Below are positions 10,104 through 21,499 of a stretch of 64,000 nucleotides of DNA, one piece after another. The position numbers and the translations under genes were made by a program. The stretch spans positions 1,409,501-1,473,500 of the forward strand of contig OX336340.1 of the NCBI GenBank assembly GCA_946902875.1, given 5' to 3'. The DNA comes from Nematopogon swammerdamellus. Its lineage: Eukaryota > Arthropoda > Insecta > Lepidoptera > Adelidae. How positions within the stretch are numbered: the first letter of the stretch is position 1; every line of letters starts with the position of its first letter. The notes beneath the pieces were generated by a model. It was not told the DNA's origin and did not search any database. It worked only from the letters and a program-made list of their open reading frames with translations.

Positions 10104-12020
10104 TTTTATAGATAGAAAGCGCGACATGTGGCGCCGAGCCACCCATAGTGTGTCTAACGACGCCCATGGACATTCGATCGTACGCGGGGGTTGCGAATGC
10201 CATGCCGGCCTGACAGGTGCCTATTCACGCCTCTCTTGAAGGACCCGAGACTGCACTTGAGGGGAAATATGTGGGCAGGGAGAGCGTTCCAGAGTTTACC
10301 AGTTCTGTGGAGGATAGATTTGCAGCACCGATTGGTACGCATCCGTGGTAAGTCCAGCGTATAGGGATGCAATCTCTGCCCAGTGCGCGTTGTGCGGAGG
10401 TGGAAAGGGGACGGCGGGATTGCGTTAAACAGCTCCTCCGAGCATTCCCCATGGAATAAGCGATAGAACACACTTAGGGCGCCGACATCCCTACGGAGTT
10501 GCGGGGGTTCTAGATCGCGGGATACGTCGGGGTCACCCACTAGTCGCAAAGCTCGACGCTGGATCGAATCCAAAGGCGCAAGCTGGTATTTAGCTGAGCC
10601 ATCCCACAAGTGCGAGCAGTACTCCAAGCAGGACCTAATCTGCGTTTTATAAAAAAACAGCCTTGGTTGTTTGTGTCCAGGTACGCCATGAGCTGTGCAT
10701 TGATAATGCGCTCCATCACCTTGCAGAGTAGAGAGGTAATCGCTATAGGTCGGTAGTTCGACGGGTTTGAGCGGTCGCCCTTTTTGGGAACTGCTTGAAC
10801 AAACGCAGATTTCCAGGCTGCCGGCACACGGCAAGTGGAGTAAGAGAGGCGGAAAAGGCGCGTCAGCACTGGAGACAGCTCCGGAGCACACCGTTTCAGC
10901 ACCAATGCAGGAATTCTGTCCGGCCCACCTGCCTTCCTGGTGTCTAGGGAGAGAAGCTTTGCCCGCACAGTTCGTTGTCGGAACTGTACTTCCGGCATGG
11001 AGTTCTTACACCTAGTTATGGATGGATGGATGGCACCCCCATCGTCCAGGTTAGAGTTCCCCGCAAAGAGAGACACCAGTAAGTCGGCCTTCTCTTTTGC
11101 GGAGTGAGCAAGTGAGCCCCCAGGACATTGCAGAGGCGGAAGTGAGGAGCGGCAGAAATTCGACTCGACAGATTTGGCGAGAGACCAAAACTCACGGCTC
11201 CCAGTTGGGGGCTGGTTCAGCCTACTCTGCCGATAGGGGTCCCGGCGGCCGTGTCGGTGCACCACTAACAGATCGATTATTCGAGCACTTGAGTAGAGCG
11301 GCAGACGAAGTGCAAGTCCGGTTTCCCTTCGCGAATATGGCTCTGCTCGGAGATTTTAATGCCCACCACGAGGTGTGGCTAGGCTCCGGGAGAACTGACT
11401 TGGCGGGGAGAGCCGCCTACGACTTCGCCCTGACCCATGACCTGTCTCAACTGGTAAACCACCCGACAAGAATACCAGATATAGACGGTCATGAACCCCC
11501 TCTGCTGGATCTTCTGCTGACAACGAACCCTGCTGGATATAAAGTCACAGTGAGCGCTCCTCTTGGCTCCTCAGACCACTGTCTAGTGGGGTCCACGGTG
11601 CCATTTTCGCCTCCTCCGTTCAATACTGGAGGAACGCGTCGAATTTGGCACTACGCGTCAGCAGATTGGGATGGAATGCGAGAACACTTCGCATCCTACC
11701 CATGCAGAGAGCTATGCTTCAGTTCGGATGATCCGTCAGAACGCGCTAATTCCGTCGCCGCGATGGTTCTGGGGAGAATGGACATGTTCATTCCCAGTGC
11801 CGTCGTCCGCCTTGGTGGTAAGAGCCAGCCCTGGTACAGCCGTGACTGTGCCGATGCTGTCTCAGCTAATGGTGCAGCTTATCGTGCATGGTCGTGCGCT
11901 CGTGCCAGAGGTGATCCTGACATCTCCGAACTGAAGAAAGAATACAACCGCCTCTCCAGATCCTGCAAGAGGGCTATTGCCAGGGCAAAATTCGAGCATA
12001 TCGGCAGAGTTGGCGACATC
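10104..12020 (-). mobile_element. Jockey-like LINE with twin-priming inversion
   Basis: Minus-strand part (10104 to about 11234): RT N-terminal half (GSREFWSLAKSVE, KAGGPDRIPALVLK, YRPIAITSLLCKVMER) joined to the RT C-terminal region (SCLEYCSHLWDGSAKYQL, TGKLWNALPAHIF). The palm with the catalytic YADD is deleted. Plus-strand part (about 11235-12020): the endonuclease half. The endonuclease end (FEHIGRVGD) and the RT start share ATCGGCAGAGTNGGC, i.e. one element broken and inverted at that point, with GGATTT target duplications outside. Confidence 0.8.
10154..11234 (-). pseudogene. Reverse transcriptase segment of the LINE, internally deleted
   Basis: Two overlapping minus frames carry the RT N-terminal blocks (about 10680-11220) and the C-terminal 'thumb' region (10154-10660). 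Between them, near 10660-10690, the middle of the RT is missing and the frame shifts. Not functional. Confidence 0.8.
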
Positions 12021-12056
12021 GGATTTATCACGCCCGAGTTGATACCACAAAACTGA
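11235..12056 (+). pseudogene. Inverted apurinic-type endonuclease segment of the LINE
   Basis: The open frame shows LLGDFNAHHEVWLGS (GDFNAHH motif), LDLLLTTNP and GSSDHCLV (SDH motif) of AP-like endonucleases, then the C-rich linker with SRSCKRAIARAKFEHIGRVGD before entering the split SINE at 12021. The catalytic N-terminus is missing. Confidence 0.8.
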
Positions 12057-12433
12057 ATAAAACATCGGTCGAAACGGCCATGTAAATAATTCGTGTTTTC
12101 TATCCAGTTCAGTGTAGTCGACATGAAATGAAGGGAAGCACTGACATGGAGGCTAGTTCACCCGGTGTTATGGGCTGACATCACGGATGTTGTAGATGAT
12201 GTAGCGAACCGTGTCAGTTTCCATAATCTTTGATCGGTAATGGTTGCTCTATATAACAATAAAACTCTTGATGAAGGTAACAATAGATCCTCTAAGTCAA
12301 TAAAGAAGAATGATGTATATTTTTTTCAACCGATCAAGATAACATTGAATTTATTATTAAAATTTACCTACATAATGAAATTACTCGAGTTCGTTCTACA
12401 CTGACTCATTTACAGTTAGTGCGGCTCGCATGT

Positions 12434-12907
12434 GAAATCAGCTTCCTGAGGAGATACGTCGCTCCACTACTATCCACATGTTCAAAGAACGTATCGACAA
12501 ACGATTTCTGAAACCACATGGCAATGAGTAGGTAAAATAAATATAAATACTCATCGATGCCCTTGCGTCTTCAATCCAGTTGAAATATATGTAAAGTATG
12601 TATATAAGTATGTATGTATAGTATATAAGAGTTGATGTAGGTATATTATAATATGTATATTTCTTAGTGTATATATGTAATTATGTATATGTAAGGATTT
12701 ATATTGATTGTATGTATCTTTGTACAATTTGTATATGTGTGTATTTATATTTCATACAACTGTTCCCTGTTTAGTACTGCATTGTCCGCCCCTACGTGTT
12801 TTCCACATCCCAAAGGTTAGTTCGTAAAGAATGCCGCAAGGCATTAAACTCGCGTTTTGTAACCTTTTTATACGGTGTACAATAAAGTATATTTTCATTT
12901 CATTTCA
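12434..12907 (+). mobile_element. LINE 3' end (family H): C-terminus and 3' UTR
   Basis: The frame ending at TAG 12529-12531 reads NQLPEEIRRSTTIHMFKERI, a non-LTR RT C-terminus. The 3' UTR carries ACACGTAGGGG's complement and ends AATAAAGTATATTTTCATTT. Inverse copies are at 51690 and 52155. Confidence 0.65.
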
Positions 12908-13079
12908 AATTATCAATGTAATTAATTAATAATAATATCTTGGAGGCTTGTCTCCCGCCTCCGGCAGTATTACCCTTTTTAATTTTTGTATAAATTTTGT
13001 GTATTTTTATTACTTTTGTATAAATATGTAAAATTAATATAAATTTTTAATGTGAAATAAAGGATATGAATGAAATTAC

Positions 13080-13240
13080 ACTTTCGGCCAAACAAATAAA
13101 ATTAATTTACAATTCGAAAAGTGACAACCCTGACTGTAAAATTTTTGGCCAATGCATTAGTACTTATGTTAAAACTTCTATACCAAGCGAGTTTATATTT
13201 CGGTTTTTCTAACATACGTTAGGCATGGTCTGGGGTTATT
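13080..13240 (+). repeat. Right arm of a distant inverted repeat pair
   Basis: GTGACAACCCT..AACTTCTATACCAAGCGAG..CATACGTTAGGCATGGTCTG mirrors 8712-8855. Confidence 0.5.
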
Positions 13241-13491
13241 TGTTAAATAATAATTTTATGCTAATGAGGCTTGGTTTAGGTGAAAAAAATTACTCGTATT
13301 GTACTTTTTTTGGCCAAAAGAAAAGTAAGTTTTTTTTATTTATTACTTTGAAATTATGTATAATTGGCACACGGGAGTTCTACGCTACCTTTTTAAATAC
13401 TCAAAACTAACTAATTTTGGAGTAAAAGGACCTTGTACGAAAATAAGGTCAAATTCCACACTGTGCGCCACTCACGCCGTCTATGTATTAG

Positions 13492-13746
13492 TTAAAATGC
13501 TTCATACTCTTTTCGCCAGATGGTGCGCATACACTTTTTAGTTTCTTGTATGGGGACCCCGTTAATTTTTAACTTTTTCTTATTTTTATTATTTGTTATA
13601 TCGGACATAATAACACATATTCTGTGAAAATTTCAACCGGTTACCTATTACGGTTCAAGAGATACAGCCTTCGGACAGACTGACAGACAGACAGACAGAC
13701 GGCGTAGGCTTAGTAATAGGTCCCGTACGACGGATACGGAACCCTA
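13492..13746 (+). repeat. Family-G repeat
   Basis: GATGGTGCGCATACACTTTT, TCTGTGAAAATTTCAACCGG, a GACA-rich run and GGATACGGAACCCTAAAAA. Matches 19050-19398, 45661-46075 and the inverse copies near 20.5, 51 and 53.5 kb. Confidence 0.6.
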
Positions 13747-14085
13747 AAAAGGTTCACCATCAAACAGGTATCTATAGAATTCTCCCATTTCAGATTGTAC
13801 TAAATGTTTTGAAATACCAGGGTGTAAAAGAAAACGCTCATGAAAATGTTCAATACATGTTCTTATTTTCTTGGATCGACTATCTCTGGAAAAAAAGAAG
13901 AATTATAAAAATTATTTCCAATTTCGGTTCAATTTTTTCATTCCAAAACTTGTCTCTTTCTTTTTTTTTCCACAGTAATCCCTTCTTCGTTCAAAGAATG
14001 AAATAGGCAAATTTATTTTCAGCCACATGCATCTGTCCTTGAACTTGATAATAATAATTAGCATTCCTCTTTAAAAATACGCGAC

Positions 14086-14455
14086 GCTACTCAATCCAAT
14101 AAATGAATGATGCGAAAAAGCATAAAACCTCGCAACCTGCTGCGCTGCGATCGTCATAGTGTCCGCCGAGTGCGTGTGTGTGCGTGCGCCACGTAGACGC
14201 ACGCACACAGAGACAAGTGAGCTCGGGCGGCTTGTATGTTTGTGTGCGTGACCAGCGGCGCCGCCCACAGCGACAGCAATAAGATGAAGGAAATCCTAAA
14301 TTTGAAAACGCTTCGTAGTACACGATGCTCTTAAGGTACATTTTCGCACGCAGCGATTGGCGATGTGAAACAGTAGGCGATTAAAGCCCGAAGGTGGGAA
14401 CATTTTCTATGGAGTGATTTATCTGTTACGAAGTAACTATTAAGTAATCTGTGGC
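14086..14455. repeat. Family-K repeat, copy 2
   Basis: 14336-14453 (TACATTTTCGCACGCAGCGA, AAAGCCCGAAGGT, TTACGAAGTAACTA) matches 50522-50636. The left part is a GTGCGTG-rich variant. Could be a decayed LTR or DNA element. Confidence 0.4.
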
Positions 14456-15427
14456 TGAGCTATCGACTACTATCGACTAGGCTGACTGAGTCATGTGTAC
14501 AACTATAATATTTCTCTGAGTAATAAAATTTGTCTTTCATTCATCTTTAATATTTGTTGCTCCGTGGCCGTCATCAGGCAGCACGCAGCAGGTCGGCATG
14601 GTACCTACCTGCCTCCGCACTACCGGCAGCCCCGACACCGCCGCAGAATGCTTCGGAAACTCGTAACCCAGAGATTAACGAGCGAGGGTAGATTCCCTCC
14701 GCGAACAACTTTAACAATTAAATCGTTTGTACGGATTCCGCTCAGTTCCAATGTGGCAACATTGGCTAAAACCGCGTGTTTTTGGTCTGCGATTTCAGTT
14801 TCAATTGGAGTTACCACTAAGTTGGAATTTAGGTAACATATTGGATATTACGCTTGTGGTTGAAAATGTATTTATGACTTTTGTTTAGCGGACTATGTTG
14901 TAGCATTCTTTAGCGGTTTCGCTCGCATAGCCTATGTCCATCCTGAAGGTCCATTCTAAATATTGGTCAAAAATAAAAATAAAAATGGGATCAGTATTTT
15001 TTGAGATTTTTAGAGCCTAAATCCAAACTTACAAACGCACAAACTTTACCTCTTTATATACCTCTTTATTTACCAATTTAGCGCTAAAGCGCTAATATCA
15101 GTAATAATCAATCACCCCGGAAATCGTGTGTGACAGATGGACGTACGGACGGATGGACAAGCGCCTGACCGATTTCATAAGGCTTTCCTGTCAGCGCCGC
15201 CGCTGGCTACGAAACGCAAAAAGTAGTCAACGTAATATTTTTTATGTATATTTTGTACAAAAAAATACACATAATATACATCTTATATTTCGACTTTTTG
15301 AAGTCGTCGACAGAGAACAAAATTTAATATTTTTACATGTTAGATTTGTAAAATATATTAAATTTTATTAAATGTTGTTCTATGACGACGTCATAAAATA
15401 CTCTGACGAAATGTAAGACTTATAATA
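14456..15427. other. Mostly unassigned; Helitron relic inside
   Basis: 14911-15075 (TTCGCTCGCATAGCCTATGT, TTTACCTCTTTATA) matches the Helitron-type fragment at 33460-33590. A 113-codon frame at 14495-14836 has no recognisable features and is probably chance. Confidence 0.4.
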
Positions 15428-16346
15428 CGTGGGCTGTTCCGAAAATTGTTAGCCACAGAATAAATACAATTTTTTTTTTCCTGAAACTATTTTGATTTGA
15501 CGGCTAATTTAAATACAAATCTCCTCGATGAAAATTATTGGCCACCTATGTGTAGTTCTTTTTTTAAATATTTTTAACGGTTATCCGTCACTCATATTTT
15601 ATTTGCAACAATGGACGTCTCGCGAGAAGCTTTTCGTGTTATGATTTTCTATGCTTATAAACTAGGGTTAACCTTCAAGGAATCTCACGAAAATTTGCAA
15701 GCTGCTTTTGGGGAGTCTGCTCCTTCGTTAGCAACAGTTACTTATTGGTTTCGTGAATTTAAACGTGGTCGACAGAACCTAAACGATGACCCCAGACCCG
15801 GCCGACCATCAACTGCAGTCACTCATGAAAACGTCATCAGGGTAGAGTGGCTATTGCGGGAGAATAGACACATTACACATCGGGAGATTCAGGCTGAACT
15901 GAAGATTGGTATTGCGAAGTTTGTCTGCCTCAAGCTTTCGGGGAGTTGAATAGCGAGCGCCCAAGGAGCGGCTTCCGTGGCATTCTTTTTCACCAAGATA
16001 ACGCGCCCGCTCACACACCGGTAGAAACATGGACTATTTGGCAACTTCGGTTATCCCATCCTCCGTACAGCCCAGATTTAGCTCCATGCGATTTTTTTTT
16101 ATTTCCCACGGTATAAAAAATGCTTCGCAGGCGAAAATTCAACACTGCATATGAGGCCGTCGAAGAATTTCGGCGGTTATTTTTCGACCTCCCGCAAGAT
16201 ACGTTTTTTAAATGTTTTGAAACCTGGTTCACCCGAATGCATAAGTGCATAGGGATTGGAGGGAAATATTTTAAAAAGCTGTAAATAGTTTTTTTTCATA
16301 TTCTAACTATTTTTCATTTCACTAACAATTTTCGGAACAGCCTATG
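15428..16346 (+). mobile_element. Internally deleted mariner element
   Basis: Near-identical TIRs (GGCTGTTCCGAAAATTGTTAG inside both ends) flanked by TA. Length 919 bp against about 1.3 kb for a complete mariner. The transposase N- and C-termini are present but the middle is lost. Confidence 0.88.
15611..16284 (+). pseudogene. Mariner transposase, deleted and stopped
   Basis: 15611-15905 encodes the DNA-binding region (MDVSREAFRVMIFYAYKLG.., TVTYWFREFKRG, DDPRPGRPS). After the deletion a different frame resumes with FHQDNAPAHT, YSPDLAPCDFFLFP (third catalytic Asp) and ends at TAA 16282-16284. An additional stop follows FFLFPTV. The second catalytic Asp region and the first are gone or partial, so it is inactive. 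Confidence 0.85.
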
Positions 16347-17090
16347 TATGTGTATTTTTTCAATTTATAGTATAAAAAATAATTATACACGGTGTTGCAG
16401 TTGCTCCCGTAATATTTTTAACTGAAATAAGGGGGTTATTCTATATGTGAAACTAAACAACTTCTGTGAAGAAAAAATAATTATTTTTAAACAAAAAATA
16501 ATTATTTTTTTCCATACACATTTTAATTACCTACCTATTCTCAAATAAAAATATTTAATTCACAACGTAATAATTTGAAAAAAAAAGTTTCCAGCCAATC
16601 GGCGCATGGCAATACTCTAGAGATTTAATACATTATGTGCGTGTGTTGCTAGACGCACCTTAAATAAACTACCAGTGTGGCCAGTTGCAAATAACGAGCT
16701 CCCACGTCGACGTCTGCCCACTATTCTGTTGCTCCTCAAATATTTAATGTAAATAACACTGTTTACCCAAAGCCAGGGCCGGCGCCTGCAGTTTAGCCGA
16801 CCGCCGACAGACAAACAAACAGTTTAAACATTTTATAACTGTATTTTTGAAGAGAAATTTGATATGTCTGCGTAAATTTACTTTCAATATTTGCGGGTCT
16901 GGTTTGTTTTTAATAAAGTTAACTGCATCTGTCGGGGTTATGCTCATATATTGTTGCAAAGTTTAGTGTTTTAAATAGATGCCTGCAGCATCCAATGAGT
17001 GATCATTAGGTACAAATGGTCCGATACAATCGGATCCGATCCCATTGGATATTAGCGGAATGTGCTTTAAAGTGGTCCCGGAGACGATCA
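16347..17090. other. No gene seen
   Basis: AT-rich intergenic sequence; several short frames without family features. Confidence 0.4.
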
Positions 17091-17099
17091 ATTGCAATT

Positions 17100-17675
17100 G
17101 ACAATGTTTACGTGATTGACGGTGTGCGATAATTGGAAATGGACTGTATTAAAAAATGTTAAATTTGGTAGAAATAAACAGGAAAGGGCTACCTTTCTGT
17201 GGAGTCGGAGATGCTTACTGGCGCCCTGGGACGCCGTTACCTGTTTCCTTCCGCCGGTTAGGAGCCCCGCCGTGGAGATCGCCAGGCTAGACACTTATAG
17301 GGCACTAGTGAAGGAATTGAATATTGACCTGTGGAGATTATTTTCATTCTACCCACAGGGTACACTGGATAGTTTTAAGGCTACACATACGAAAACTGAA
17401 CAGACGGTTTCAATTCCCGATGAAAAAGAGAGATTCTCCAAATTGTGATCGGTGTAACAAGGAGGATGATGTATACTATTTGCTGATGGAATGTGGTCAG
17501 AACGAGGAATTACGGAGGGAATTGCAGGTGTCACTTAGAGTGGACAGACTCAATTTGTTTTTTAGTATTCATAAACTGTTAGTGAGCCCACGTGAGAGGG
17601 ATTTAGTAATTGTGTTGAATTTCGTTGAGCGTTCTCTATCCCTCAGGGACTCTGGGCCCTAAGTGATAGGGAAGA
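17100..17675 (+). pseudogene. Decayed LINE C-terminal fragment
   Basis: Frame 17116-17448, then after a one-base shift 17438-17662. The second part has CDRCNKEDDVYYLLMEC, the zinc-knuckle-like 'C..C...ED..(H/Y).L.EC' found after RT/RNase H in non-LTR elements. Truncated at the 5' side and frameshifted. Confidence 0.6.
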
Positions 17676-18013
17676 TGAGTACTACGAGGCTGATATTAAA
17701 AAATCATTGTTAAAAGCCATAAAAAAAAAATATATGGGCGATTGAAGCTCCAATTGATGGTGCATCAATCGCGCACGCCTCATTCGAATGCTGAACTGTG
17801 TTGAGAATGGTAGTATCGCTCTATATAAATAATGATTTCAAACGCAGATATGGCATTTCTTGCAATATTTCTCGCGGTTTCTGTTCAGAAAAAAAATTGG
17901 TTCAAATTGGTAAAATGGTACAAATTACCACAGATTAATTACTAAGCCTCTATTTTGTTAGTAACTAAATGTAGATACCGCTCAGAATAAATTTTTATTA
18001 AAAATTTTTTTTT

Positions 18014-18480
18014 ATGGAACCTGACACGGTTGGCTACATCACCTACAACATCCGTGATGTCAGCCCATAACACAGGGTGAACTAGGTGCCATGTCAATGC
18101 TTCCCTTCAATTCATGTCGGCTACACTAAACTGGACGGAAAACACGAACTATTTACATAGCCGTTTCGACCGACGTTTCGTTCAGTGCGGTGGTACCAAC
18201 CCGGCCGGGATAAACCCTACCACCTAGTAAGGTAAGAAGGGAAGGGACCTACAGTTTAACGTGGAATCCGAACCACGGTCAGCCTCCAACGGTCGAGCGG
18301 TCACCCATCCAATCACTGACCGCGCTCAGCGTTGCCTAATAACAGTTGACTAACCAACCGCGCCACTGAGCTACCGAGGCTGACGAATTTTCTTATCCCT
18401 TAGTCGACTTTTACGACATGCGACGGGGAGAGATGCAGTGGGGCTATTATTTTTAAGTACCGACCCCACACGGTACCCGG
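18014..18480 (-). mobile_element. SINE A followed by a C-type head
   Basis: 18014-18382 is a full SINE A in minus orientation. 18388-18480 is the C/D head (TTTACGACATGCGACGGGGA, CCCCACACGGTAC). The head-to-head union is another module combination. Confidence 0.65.
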
Positions 18481-18739
18481 TACGGTACCTAATTAATTAC
18501 ACACCTCTAATTAAATATCTCTAATTACTGCTTTACACATCATCCAATGACAGCAGCACACCGCACAATCACGACGCATACAATCATTCATCACCAAATG
18601 TTTTTTTGTTTTTTTTTTCTTCAATATGAAATGGTATGCCCACCACGTCGCCACTTGAAGCAGGCCAGTCACCACAAACAGCACCCTTTCACGAGCATCA
18701 CACCGGGGCAAGCCACCACCGCCTCCCTCAACCATATTA

Positions 18740-18860
18740 TATAGGGTGAGAGGTAGTAATGAAGGTAGTTTATGTTTTCCGTCCTGACCCCCCGTGCAGC
18801 CGGTACAACCAAACGAAAGTACTGCCATTCGACAGTTCTCGATCTGACATGACGGATGCA
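18740..18860 (+). repeat. Worn SINE A body relic
   Basis: GTTTATGTTTTCCGTCCTGA..GCAGCCGGTACAACC..AGTACTGCC is a degenerate match to the A body and tail. Confidence 0.35.
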
Positions 18861-18927
18861 TTTATGTCTATATGTTAGTACTAAGCACGTACACGCTTTA
18901 TGTATATTTTTAATTAGAAACGGTCAC

Positions 18928-19040
18928 GGCCCGGTGGCGTAGTTGGTTATCGCGTTGGCGGTTCAACCCAGAGACCCAGGTTCGAATCCTGGCCGGTATG
19001 TATTTTTTTCAATGATTTTCGCATTGCATTTTTCTATTTA
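18928..19040 (+). mobile_element. tRNA-headed SINE L
   Basis: GGCCCGGTGGCGTAGTTGG (A-box-like) and CAGGTTCGAATCCTGGCCGG (B box in a stem) are tRNA-like, followed by TTTTTCAATGATTTTCGC. Relatives are at 33190-33360 and 42415-42495. I do not call a functional tRNA because the anticodon arm and acceptor pairing are not convincing. Confidence 0.55.
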
Positions 19041-19049
19041 AAAATCTGT

Positions 19050-19398
19050 TAAGTCCGAGTTTTACTCGCGCACGAAGGTTTCCGTATCTATCCGCCTATA
19101 TTTTGTCTTTCAGCAATGCAATGTATAAAAGCCTGTGGCGCCATCTATTATTCAGTAGTGTGACTAATCGATTTTTCGGTACGTTTGTTGTATGGGAGCC
19201 CCTTTAATGTTTAACATTTTCTTTTTTTTTATTATTTGTTGTTATATCCACCATAGTGACACATATTCTGTGAAAATTTCAACGGGCTAACTATTACGAT
19301 TCAAGAGATACAGCCCTCGGACAGACGGACGGACGGACGGACAGACAGACGGCGGAGGCTTAGTAATAGGCTTCCGTACGGGATACGGAAACCTAAAA
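19050..19398 (+). repeat. Family-G repeat
   Basis: GTGGCGCCATCTATTATTC..ATTCTGTGAAAATTTCAACG..CAGCCCTCGGACAGACGGAC..GATACGGAAACCTAAAAATG. Confidence 0.55.
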
Positions 19399-19744
19399 AT
19401 GACGGGTGTAGTGGTTGAGGTAGCTGAACATGACAGCTTGCTTATAAAAAAGCGCTGTCCGTCTGTCTGTTTACTTATAACTGCAGCACAGTTCAACGGA
19501 TTGAGCTGCGGTTTTCAGCAATACAATCACACGTATCGCCATAATATCACATTCTTAATTTAAATTTAACAATAGGCGCACTGTTTTGAAAACACGGTCC
19601 GATTGTTGTGTCTCGTGACTAGTCGTGATTCGTGACATGTCAAGCGGCTAGTGGTCGGCGCGGTCTCGGCTTGGCTTGGACTATTGATCTCTGGGTCCGA
19701 GTTTCGAATTCGGCCGACATATTATGCATCAATGATTATTATCC

Positions 19745-19975
19745 TATTTTTTGACATTGAAAATGTCTTTTCGATCGCTTCAGTATAGTCCCCGATTTCC
19801 AGCGAGAGTGCGAATTCGCCCTGGTGTCGTGAGTTTTAAGGCTACGTGAATATTTAGGGTGTCAAAAGGTGTCAAATAACGCGTATCGACGAGGGTGAAA
19901 AAAAAACAATTTAAAAAGTTTGACCACTTAAAATAGCCGTTTTTAGGGCGTTTAAAAAGGGCACTTTTAAACATA
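19745..19975 (-). repeat. Family-N repeat, copy 2
   Basis: Inverse of 9600-9880 (CTTCAGTATAGTCCCCGATT, GTGCGAATTCGCCCTGGTG, AAAAAGGGCACTTTTAAAC). Confidence 0.5.
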
Positions 19976-20535
19976 TCTATCTATCTATCTATATCTATAT
20001 ACATATAATAAAATCGTAGACTTACCGTGTCTGTACATTAAATATTTTTGCAAAACAATAACTGGGGGACGGAAGGAATAAGTAATAGAACGTAAAAATA
20101 TAGTTTTTGAAATTTTTGTCTGTTTGTCGGTTTGTTGGTTTGTTTGTTCGTTTGTGCGCGCATCACGCAAAAACCACTCATTGGATTAAAAATCTAATTA
20201 CTATAAAATATGAAGCTTTATTCCGAGTAACATTTAGGGTTTATTTCATCAAAATCAACCCACAGAATCAAAAGATATGAATTTTTTAAGTTTAGTTAGA
20301 AAATATCTTATAGCAACACGCCGCCGCCCCGCAGCGCGCAGCGCCCCGCAGCGCCGCCGTGTCTCGGCGCGTCGCGTGGATCTTTTGTTTAGTGTCATGG
20401 AAAAGAATCAAGGCTGTAGACTGGTGAAGGTGAAAAATTTCATGTTTGCAGTTTTTATCTGAACTAATGAATTATAGATGGTGCTGTTATCTGGTAATTA
20501 GATTTATGAGTTCTTTTATCCTTTCATTTCATTTT

Positions 20536-20894
20536 TAGGGTTCCGTATCCGGTACGGGACCCTATTACTAAGCCTCTCTGCCGTCTGTCTGTATGTCTGT
20601 CTGTCTGTCTGTCCGTTCGTCTGTCTGTCTGTCCGAGGGCTGTATCCCTTGAATAATCCGTAAGAGGTAGCCCGTTGATATAACCGATATAGCAGCAAAT
20701 AACAAAAATAACCAAAAGTAAAAAAATCTCGGGGGTTTCCATAGAAGAAACCAAAAAGTGTATGCGCGCGCGCCATCTACCGAATAGATTATGAAGCATT
20801 TTAACTAATCATAACATTTAACTAATATGAAGCATTTCATAACAAGCCATAGATGGCGTGAATGGCGCTAGCCTTGACATGGCGATACGGAACC
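20536..20894 (-). repeat. Family-G repeat inside the Helitron
   Basis: TTAGGGTTCCGTATCCGG, CTGTCTGTCTGTCTGTCCG, then GCGCCATCTACCGAATAGA to GGCGATACGGAACCC. It runs straight into the SINE A head through the shared CCTCGGT. Confidence 0.6.
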
Positions 20895-21265
20895 CTCGGT
20901 AGCTCAGTGGTGCGGTCAGGCGACTGTTGATAAGCAACCCTAAGCGCGGTCAGTACTTGGATGGATGACCGGTCCACCGTTGGAGGCTGACCGTGGTTCG
21001 GATTCCACGTTAAACTGTAGGTCCCTTCCCTGCTTACCTTACTATGTGGTAGGGTTTATCCCGCCCGGGTTGGTACCACCGCACTGAATGAAACGTCGGT
21101 CGAAAACGCTATGTAAATAGTTCGTGTTTTCTGTCCAGTTCAGTGTAGCTGGCATGAAATGAAGGGAAGCACTGACATGGCTCCTAGCTCACCCGGTGTT
21201 ATGGACTGACATCACGGATGTTGTAGGTGATGTAGCCAACCTTAACACTTTCCATGAAAAAAAAA
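20889..21265 (+). mobile_element. SINE A, full copy showing all modules
   Basis: A-box head CTCGGTAGCTCAGTGGTGCG, 5S-like block GCGGTCAGTACTTGGATGGA, B-box-like GGTTCGGATTCC, central domain, tail and poly-A. Used here as the reference for the A family. Confidence 0.75.
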
Positions 21266-21499
21266 ATGTTTTTTTTTATCTTAGCGGCTTATAGACAGAG
21301 TCACGTTGCGTTTTATAACAGGCTGAGAAAGATCAAGTCCACGCGGACGTAGTCGCGGGCACAGCTAGTTTCTAAATATATATATTAAACTTTGACGCAC
21401 GCATTGATTGAGTACGCACTATTGAGTAGCAAAGAAAATAAAAAAAATTCTTTTAAAGCAACTAAAGAACGTTATTCATAACAGGAGCTATGATTGTCA

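Larger units (their letters stand above)
10041..12228 (+). mobile_element. SINE A copy split by a LINE insertion
   Basis: SINE parts are 10041-10103 and 12021-12228. The break falls in the body and is flanked by the direct repeat GGATTT (10098-10103 and 12021-12026), so the LINE inserted into an existing SINE. Confidence 0.75.
19994..21368 (+). mobile_element. Helitron-type element with two nested insertions
   Basis: Left end A|TCTATATACATATAATAAAA; right end GACGTAGTCGCGGGCACAGCTAG|T. It encloses a family-G copy (20536-20894) and a SINE A (20889-21265) in its 3' half. No Rep/helicase frame, so non-autonomous. The exact left end is uncertain because of the TATC microsatellite. Confidence 0.6.

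Noticed and set aside
10767..11015. Plus-strand 82-codon ORF
   Set aside because: Shadow of the minus-strand reverse transcriptase fragment.
14495..14836. 113-codon plus-strand ORF as a gene
   Set aside because: No domain, no supporting splice or start context, and it spans the end of a family-K repeat.
18928..18998. Functional tRNA gene
   Set aside because: A- and B-box-like sequences are present, but a complete cloverleaf is not convincing and the sequence recurs as a SINE head with an attached body.
20516..20799. ORFs with TDRQTDRQ repeats
   Set aside because: They are translations of the GTCT/GTCC microsatellite in family G, not proteins.
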